From Gammaproteobacteria bacterium (GTDB lineage Bacteria > Pseudomonadota > Gammaproteobacteria > DSM-19610), in NCBI GenBank assembly GCA_011371465.1, contig DRQL01000338.1, positions 1 through 9,480 of the forward strand: a DNA stretch of 9,480 nucleotides, given 5' to 3'. The notes below the pieces were generated by a model. The model was not told the origin of the DNA. It did no database searches and saw nothing but the letters and a program-made list of their open reading frames with translations. The position numbers and the translations under genes are program-made. Below, one piece after another: positions 5,850 to 9,480 of the stretch; within the stretch, counting starts at the first letter, position 1, and every line of letters begins with the position of its first letter.

Positions 5850-7235
5850 ATGAGTGCCTGTCGTTACAGAGTTCTGGTAGTGGATGATGATCCGGCCTTG
5901 TTGCGCCTGTTGTCCATGCGGCTGTCTGCAGCCGGCTACGAAGTGGCCGCTGTCGAAAGTGGTGAAAAAGCGGTCGCGCAGATCCCGACCTTCCAGCCGC
6001 ACTTGGTAATCACGGACTTACGCATGGATGGCATGGACGGCATGGCGCTGTTCGACATGATCCACCGGCGCAGTCCGGCGTTGCCCGTGATCATTCTGAC
6101 CGCGCACGGCAGCATCCCGGATGCCGTGGATGCGACCAGCCGGGGAGTGTTCGGCTACCTCACCAAGCCGTTCGACAGCATGGAGCTGCTGGACCAGGTG
6201 ACACGCGCCCTGCGGGTCACCGGTGAGCAGCATGAGCGTCGCGAGGACGAGGACGTCGCCGAATGGCGTCAGGGCATCATCACCCGCAGTCCGCTGATGG
6301 AAGACCTGCTGGGACAGGCGCAGCTGGTGGCCTCCAGCGAGGCCAGCGTATTCATTCACGGGCAGAGCGGCACCGGCAAGGAAGTGCTGGCGCGTGCCAT
6401 CCACAAGGCCAGTGGCCGGGCGGGCGGCGAATTTGTCGCCGTCAACTGCAGTGCCATCCCCGAAACGCTGTTCGAATCGGAATTCTTCGGCCACGCCAAG
6501 GGTTCGTTTACCGGTGCCACCCGCGATCACAAGGGGCTGTTCCAGGCTGCCAGCGGCGGAACGCTGTTCCTGGACGAGATCGGCGATATGCCGATGACCT
6601 TCCAGGTGAAGCTGCTGCGCGCTATCCAGGAACGCTGCGTGCGCCCGGTAGGTTCCACCAGTGCGGTGGCGACCAATGTGCGTATCATTTCCGCTACCCA
6701 CTGTGACCTGGACGAGCTGCGCAAGAAGGGCACGTTCCGGGAAGACCTGTTTTACCGGCTCAACGTGGTGGCCCTGGATATTCCTTCGCTGGTCGAACGC
6801 CGCGAGGATATTCCGTTGCTGGCCAATTACTTTCTCGGCACGCTGGAAGATGCAGCCAGGAAATCGGTCAAGGGCTTCGCCCCAGACGCCATGGAAGCCT
6901 TGTTGTCAGCCCCCTGGCCGGGCAACGTACGGCAGCTGTTCAACGTCGTGGAGCAGGCGGTGGCTTTTACCACCACGTCGCTGATCCCGGTCAGCCTGGT
7001 GCAGCGCGCGCTGCGTGATGAAGCGGAAGGCGAGATGCCGGCCTTCGCCGATGCGCGTTCCCGTTTCGAACGCGAGTACCTGACCCAGCTGCTGCAGATT
7101 ACTAATGGCAATGTCAGTCAGGCGGCGCGCATCGCCAAGCGCAATCGCACTGAATTTTACAAGTTGCTGCATAAACATCACCTTAACCCTTCGCAATTCA
7201 AGGGCGCGGCCGCCGCGCAATCTGTCGCTCATTAG
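5850..7235 (+). CDS. glrR: Sigma-54-dependent response regulator GlrR (QseF)
   Basis: A 461-residue NtrC-type activator with ribosome site AAGGAG (5839-5844). Receiver domain (about 5-122): acidic pocket D12-D14, phospho-acceptor D56 (TDLRMDG), T84 and K106. AAA+ domain (about 143-380): Walker A GQSGTGKE (171-178), the sigma-54 contact loop GSFTGA (218-223, a Ser variant of GAFTGA) and Walker B LFLDE with D242 and E243. Fis-type helix-turn-helix at the C-terminus: LLQITNGNVSQAARIAKRNR then TEFYKLLHKHHL (about 414-445), which closely resembles the enteric GlrR DNA-binding end as I recall it. Phosphorylated GlrR activates sigma-54 promoters from TGTC-N10-GACA sites. Two such sites and a sigma-54 promoter follow directly, so the downstream EF-hand gene is a likely target. 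No glnB follows, unlike in E. coli. The stop codon lies inside the first site. Confidence 0.94.
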   Translation: MSACRYRVLVVDDDPALLRLLSMRLSAAGYEVAAVESGEKAVAQIPTFQPHLVITDLRMDGMDGMALFDMIHRRSPALPVIILTAHGSIPDAVDATSRGVFGYLTKPFDSMELLDQVTRALRVTGEQHERREDEDVAEWRQGIITRSPLMEDLLGQAQLVASSEASVFIHGQSGTGKEVLARAIHKASGRAGGEFVAVNCSAIPETLFESEFFGHAKGSFTGATRDHKGLFQAASGGTLFLDEIGDMPMTFQVKLLRAIQERCVRPVGSTSAVATNVRIISATHCDLDELRKKGTFREDLFYRLNVVALDIPSLVERREDIPLLANYFLGTLEDAARKSVKGFAPDAMEALLSAPWPGNVRQLFNVVEQAVAFTTTSLIPVSLVQRALRDEAEGEMPAFADARSRFEREYLTQLLQITNGNVSQAARIAKRNRTEFYKLLHKHHLNPSQFKGAAAAQSVAH

Positions 7236-7241
7236 CGACAG
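7222..7241. promoter_or_regulatory. Predicted GlrR binding site 1 (TGTC-N10-GACA)
   Basis: TGTC (7223-7226) and GACA (7237-7240) are separated by exactly 10 nt, as in the published enterobacterial GlrR motif. The dyad is perfect over 8 bp per arm (CTGTCGCT/AGCGACAG). It overlaps the last codons and the TAG stop of glrR, about 300 bp upstream of the predicted sigma-54 start. As RNA it could also be a terminator-like hairpin, but the T-run after it is poor (TTCT). Confidence 0.68.
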
Positions 7242-7340
7242 TTCTGTCGGCGGGCCAACCTCCTTCGCAAAACCCCGGTTACGCCTCGTCACCAGTGAAT
7301 GCCGGCACCTATCTGGTTGAAAATAATGGGTTTCAGCTGG

Positions 7341-7354
7341 TGTCGGAAATGACA
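7341..7354. promoter_or_regulatory. Possible GlrR half-site pair (TGTC-N6-GACA)
   Basis: TGTC (7341-7344) and GACA (7351-7354) occur in the same orientation as the motif but with 6 nt between them instead of 10. The centre is 116 bp from site 1 and 63 bp from site 2, about 11 and 6 DNA turns. Weak as a site by itself, but its phase with the other two is notable. Confidence 0.35.
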
Positions 7355-7394
7355 GGAACCGAACAGGGCAGCAGGTTGCCGAATGTTTTCCGGT

Positions 7395-7426
7395 GAAAAA
7401 CTGTCGCCAGCAGGGGACAGTTTTTC
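7395..7426. promoter_or_regulatory. Predicted GlrR binding site 2 (TGTC-N10-GACA), also terminator-like
   Basis: TGTC (7402-7405) and GACA (7416-7419) again lie exactly 10 nt apart. The symmetry extends to 11 bp per arm (GAAAAACTGTC/GACAGTTTTTC). The centre is about 120 bp upstream of the predicted sigma-54 start, a normal enhancer distance. Because the arms end in A5 and T5, the same sequence could act as a bidirectional intrinsic terminator ending the glrR transcript; both roles are compatible. Confidence 0.7.
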
Positions 7427-7505
7427 GCTTCAAGCCTGCACGGCGGACCCGGTTGACAGGCCGGAAAACGGATAGGCACGCCGTTTGGGGCGTTACGTCC
7501 GACAC

Positions 7506-7521
7506 TGGCACGGCCTTTGCT
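7506..7521 (+). promoter_or_regulatory. Sigma-54 promoter for the EF-hand gene
   Basis: TGGCAC-GGCCT-TTGCT matches the -24/-12 consensus (TGGCAC-N5-TTGCW) completely, with the invariant GG (7507-7508) and GC (7519-7520) correctly 10 nt apart. The preceding C also fits. Transcription would start near 7532, leaving a leader of about 27 nt before the ATG at 7559. No other match this good was noticed in the window. Confidence 0.85.
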
Positions 7522-7558
7522 CCAACCAGGGCAGATGAATTTTTCGGGTGAGACAGGG

Positions 7559-7822
7559 ATGAGGTTACCGGTCTGGTTTCTGGTCTGGGGATTGACGGCT
7601 GCGCCGACGCTCGCGGAACAGGGCGTTTCCGTGGATGCGCATGGCCTTGTCGCGTTCAGTCGTATCGACAGCGATCACAACGGTTATGTCAGCCGTGTCG
7701 AGGCGCGCTCGGTCGGTGCCGTTGAAGCGGCCTTTGACCAGGCGGACGTCAACCGTGACGGTTTACTGAGCCAGAGTGAGTACGCGCGGCTGCGCCCGTC
7801 ACAAGCGGCCAATCCCTCGTAG
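7559..7822 (+). CDS. Secreted small protein with two EF-hand calcium-binding loops
   Basis: An 87-residue protein. The ATG at 7559 is chosen because earlier in-frame starts (7517, 7535) fall in or next to the sigma-54 promoter, and GGTGA (7547-7551) sits 7 nt upstream. Residues 1-19 (MRLPVWFLVWGLTAAPTLA) form a signal peptide with probable cleavage before E20. The mature part has two EF-hand loops: DSDHNGYVSRVE (D37-E48) and DVNRDGLLSQSE (D63-E74). Each has Asp at position 1, Asp or Asn at 3, Asn or Asp at 5, Gly at 6 and Glu at 12, so both should bind calcium. It is therefore a periplasmic or secreted calmodulin-like protein of unknown partner. It is monocistronic: a sigma-54 promoter upstream and an intrinsic terminator downstream. 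Its position directly after glrR and the GlrR-type sites suggest it belongs to that regulon. Confidence 0.87.
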   Translation: MRLPVWFLVWGLTAAPTLAEQGVSVDAHGLVAFSRIDSDHNGYVSRVEARSVGAVEAAFDQADVNRDGLLSQSEYARLRPSQAANPS

Positions 7823-7866
7823 ATAGACATTGCAAGGCAATACCGGTTTCCCCGCACGGGGACATA

Positions 7867-7892
7867 CGCGACCGCCCTGGTCGCGTTTTTTT
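7867..7892 (+). terminator. Intrinsic terminator after the EF-hand gene
   Basis: CGCGACC (7867-7873) pairs perfectly with GGTCGCG (7879-7885) around a 5-nt loop and is followed directly by seven T (7886-7892). Two smaller stem-loops precede it in the 3' untranslated region: ATTGC/GCAAT (7829-7841) and CCCC/GGGG (7850-7861). It insulates the EF-hand gene from ybgC. Confidence 0.9.
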
Positions 7893-7991
7893 ATGAAGTC
7901 GTTTGAGGCGGGATGCAAATACGGGCGCTCACCGGTAAGCTTGCGGCGTGGGAATTTTTGGTCTGTCTTGTGGTCACTGCAGGGGGTAGGA

Positions 7992-8402
7992 TTGTCGCAG
8001 TTTTTCTGGCCGGTGCGAGTGTACTATGAAGACACGGATAGTGGTGGTGTGGTCTATTACGCCAATTACCTGAAGTTCATGGAACGCGCCCGTACCGAGT
8101 ACCTGCGGCAGCTGGGTTTTGAACAGGACCGGTTGCGGGCGGAGCAGGGTGTCCTGTTCGCCGTGCACTCGGTCCGGGTCGATTTCAAACGGCCGGCGAG
8201 ATTCAATGACCGGCTCGAAGTCAGCGCGGAGCTCAGCGACCAGCGCCGCGCCAGCCTGACTTTTTTCCAGCAAGTGCATCGCCACGGCGAGACCGCGCCC
8301 CTGTGCGAAGGGCAGGTGCGCATCGCCTGTGTCGACCCGCAATCTTTCAAACCCGTCCCCATCCCTGAATCCATACGTTCGGAGTTACTACGTGTCTGCT
8401 GA
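7992..8402 (+). CDS. ybgC: Tol-Pal-associated acyl-CoA thioesterase YbgC
   Basis: A 136-residue hotdog-fold thioesterase. The TTG at 7992 is chosen because AGGGGG (7981-7986) is well placed and the product then starts a few residues before FWPVRVYYEDTDSGGVVYYANYLKF, as YbgC does; upstream ATG or GTG starts would add more than 20 foreign residues. The catalytic Asp of the 4HBT family is D16 in EDTDSGG, followed by VVYYANY. Later segments (FAVHSVRVDFKRPARFNDRLEV and RIACVDPQSFKPVPIPESI) also match the family. YbgC hydrolyses acyl-CoA or acyl-ACP thioesters in the cytoplasm and is almost always first in the tol-pal cluster, though it is not itself part of the Tol complex. It overlaps tolQ by 11 nt. 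The 99 bp between the upstream terminator and the start must hold its promoter, but no clear -35/-10 pair is seen. Confidence 0.92.
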   Translation: MSQFFWPVRVYYEDTDSGGVVYYANYLKFMERARTEYLRQLGFEQDRLRAEQGVLFAVHSVRVDFKRPARFNDRLEVSAELSDQRRASLTFFQQVHRHGETAPLCEGQVRIACVDPQSFKPVPIPESIRSELLRVC

Positions 8403-9063
8403 CCTTTCATTTTTTAGCTTGATTACCGGCGCCAGTGTCGTGGTACAACTGGTGATGGCCCTGCTGCTGTCGGTATCGGTCATGTCCTGGACCATGATCT
8501 TCCGCAAACGCGGTGCCCTGGCCGAGGCCTACGCCGACGCCGAACAGTTCGAAGACCGTTTCTGGTCCGGCGGTGACCTGGCGACGCTCTACCACGAGGT
8601 ATCCCCGCGCGGCGACGAACTGCGTGGCCTGGCGAATATCTTCGTGACCGGCTTCAAGGAGTTCACGCGCCTGCACGGCAAGGGCGGCGACCCGATGGCG
8701 GTGGTGGAAGGCGCCCAGCGGCGCATGCGCGTCGCCCTGTCCAGGGAGATGGACGACCTGGAGACGCACCTGTCTTTCCTGGCCACGGTGGGTTCGACCA
8801 GTCCCTACGTGGGCCTGTTCGGCACCGTGTGGGGCATCATGAACGCGTTCCGCGGCCTGGGTAACGTGCACCAGGCCACCTTGGCCATGGTGGCCCCGGG
8901 TATCGCGGAAGCCCTGATTGCCACCGCAATGGGCCTGTTTGCGGCCATCCCGGCGGTGATTGCCTATAACCGCTATTCCAATGACGTGGAGCGCCTGGAG
9001 AACCGCTACGATAATTTCCTGGAGGAATTCTCCAGCATTCTGCAGCGCCAGGCGCACGACTGA
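8392..9063 (+). CDS. tolQ: Tol-Pal system inner-membrane motor subunit TolQ
   Basis: A 223-residue homologue of the 230-residue E. coli TolQ. The GTG at 8392 lies 7 nt after CGGAG (8380-8384). Three membrane segments fit the family: about 13-36, 128-150 and 165-192, with the large cytoplasmic loop between the first two. The pore-lining threonines correspond to T145 (GLFGTVWGIM) and T178 (LIATAMG), and the characteristic NAFRGLG and VAPGIAEALIATAMGLFAAIPAVIAYNR motifs are present. TolQ forms a pentamer around a TolR dimer and turns proton flow into force on TolA, which keeps the outer membrane drawn in during division. Translation is probably coupled to ybgC (11-nt overlap) and tolR (1-nt TGATG overlap). 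Confidence 0.96.
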   Translation: MSADLSFFSLITGASVVVQLVMALLLSVSVMSWTMIFRKRGALAEAYADAEQFEDRFWSGGDLATLYHEVSPRGDELRGLANIFVTGFKEFTRLHGKGGDPMAVVEGAQRRMRVALSREMDDLETHLSFLATVGSTSPYVGLFGTVWGIMNAFRGLGNVHQATLAMVAPGIAEALIATAMGLFAAIPAVIAYNRYSNDVERLENRYDNFLEEFSSILQRQAHD

Positions 9064-9480
9064 TGGGCAGGCAGTGCGGCCGACAGCGCAAGCGCCCGAT
9101 GGCGGAGATCAACGTGGTGCCGTACATCGACGTGATGCTGGTGATGCTGGTGATTTTCATGATCACTGCACCGCTGCTGAACCAGGGGGTCGATGTCGAT
9201 CTGCCGCAGGCGGACGCCGAACCGATGGAAGATGCACAGCAGGACCCGCTGGTGCTGACGGTCGATGCCCAAGGGCGTTACTTCCTCAATGTGGGCGGTG
9301 ATCCCGAGCAGGAGATCGACGCCGATACCTTGCTGCTGCGGGCGTCCGCCGTGTTGCGTCAACGGCCCAAAGTGGCCGTGCTGGTGCGCGGTGATGCGCA
9401 GGTCGACTACGGCCTGGTAGTCGCCGCGATGTCGCTGCTGCAGCAGGCCGGGGCTGCCAAAGTAGGCCTGGTGACCGAAC
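9063..9480 (+). CDS. tolR: Tol-Pal system protein TolR (last few residues lie beyond the window)
   Basis: The reading frame opens at the ATG 9063-9065, which shares its A with the tolQ TGA stop, and stays open to the edge: 139 codons of an expected 140 to 150. The N-terminus is MGRQCGRQRKRPMAEINVVP, then the single membrane helix YIDVMLVMLVIFMITAPLL with the proton-carrying Asp at residue 23, the same number as in E. coli TolR. The periplasmic domain follows (VDVDLPQADAEP, then LVLTVDAQGRYFLN, then KVAVLVRGDAQVDYGLVVAAMSLLQQAG), the ExbD/TolR fold that binds peptidoglycan. It works with TolQ as the proton-driven motor of the Tol-Pal complex. tolA, tolB and pal are expected beyond the edge. 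Confidence 0.95.
   Translation, partial: MGRQCGRQRKRPMAEINVVPYIDVMLVMLVIFMITAPLLNQGVDVDLPQADAEPMEDAQQDPLVLTVDAQGRYFLNVGGDPEQEIDADTLLLRASAVLRQRPKVAVLVRGDAQVDYGLVVAAMSLLQQAGAAKVGLVTE

Noticed and set aside
6018..6701. 227-codon open frame antisense to glrR
   Set aside because: It overlaps the conserved receiver and AAA+ domains of glrR and its translation resembles no protein family.
7321..7333. AT-rich patch as an IHF site between the GlrR sites and the sigma-54 promoter
   Set aside because: The best match to the IHF consensus has three mismatches, so it cannot be supported although IHF would fit the architecture.
7453..7458. TTGACA as a sigma-70 -35 element upstream of the EF-hand gene
   Set aside because: No suitable -10 follows at normal spacing, and the sigma-54 promoter nearby is much stronger.
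7830..7991. Upstream extension of ybgC to 7830
   Set aside because: It would run through the intrinsic terminator at 7867-7892 and add 54 residues absent from YbgC proteins; the TTG at 7992 has a good ribosome site.
1..9480. CRISPR arrays, tRNA or rRNA genes, complete insertion sequences
   Set aside because: No regularly spaced repeats, no cloverleaf or rRNA-like sequence and no transposase frame were found.

Overview
The window looks like the chromosome of a GC-rich gammaproteobacterium that is not an enteric. The main reasons are a GlrK-QseG-GlrR two-component operon, a ybgC-tolQ-tolR cluster and a DsrC/TusE-family sulfur-relay protein. The DsrC-type protein suggests a sulfur-metabolising lineage of the Chromatiales/Ectothiorhodospiraceae kind. 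That placement is an inference from gene content, not from a marker gene.

Layout. Positions 1-124 (minus) hold the N-terminus of an FGGY-family, glycerol-kinase-like kinase. It is divergent from a HIT-domain hydrolase (190-618). A MITE-like palindromic element (about 615-752) follows and contains the HIT stop codon. Next come a small coiled-coil lipoprotein (793-1008) and a REP-like repeat (1055-1120). A minus-strand orphan periplasmic binding protein (1159-2133) is divergent from a DsrC-like protein (2337-2672) that lacks the C-terminal catalytic cysteine of DsrC. This gene converges on a minus-strand pair, a periplasmic two-cysteine protein of unknown function (3240-3776) and a TlpA-like thioredoxin (2704-3243), coupled by an ATGA overlap. 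A perfect 12-bp inverted repeat (3817-3847) lies between that pair and the divergent glrK-qseG-glrR operon (3881-7235).

The most interesting part is 7222-7892. Two exact copies of TGTC-N10-GACA, the binding motif described for enterobacterial GlrR, and one copy with a 6-nt spacer lie upstream of a near-perfect sigma-54 promoter (7506-7521). The three centres are separated by almost whole numbers of DNA turns. The promoter faces a gene for a small secreted protein with two EF-hands (7559-7822), which ends at a strong intrinsic terminator (7867-7892). The sequence therefore suggests that this GlrKR system controls its adjacent EF-hand gene, and perhaps a structured 3' RNA, instead of or besides the glmY/glmZ small RNAs known in enterics.

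The window ends with ybgC (7992-8402), tolQ (8392-9063) and a nearly complete tolR (9063 to the edge). These overlap one another as an operon for the Tol-Pal envelope system. The right half of the window is thus dominated by envelope sensing and maintenance, and the left half by thiol or sulfur-related and hydrolase genes with mobile palindromic repeats.
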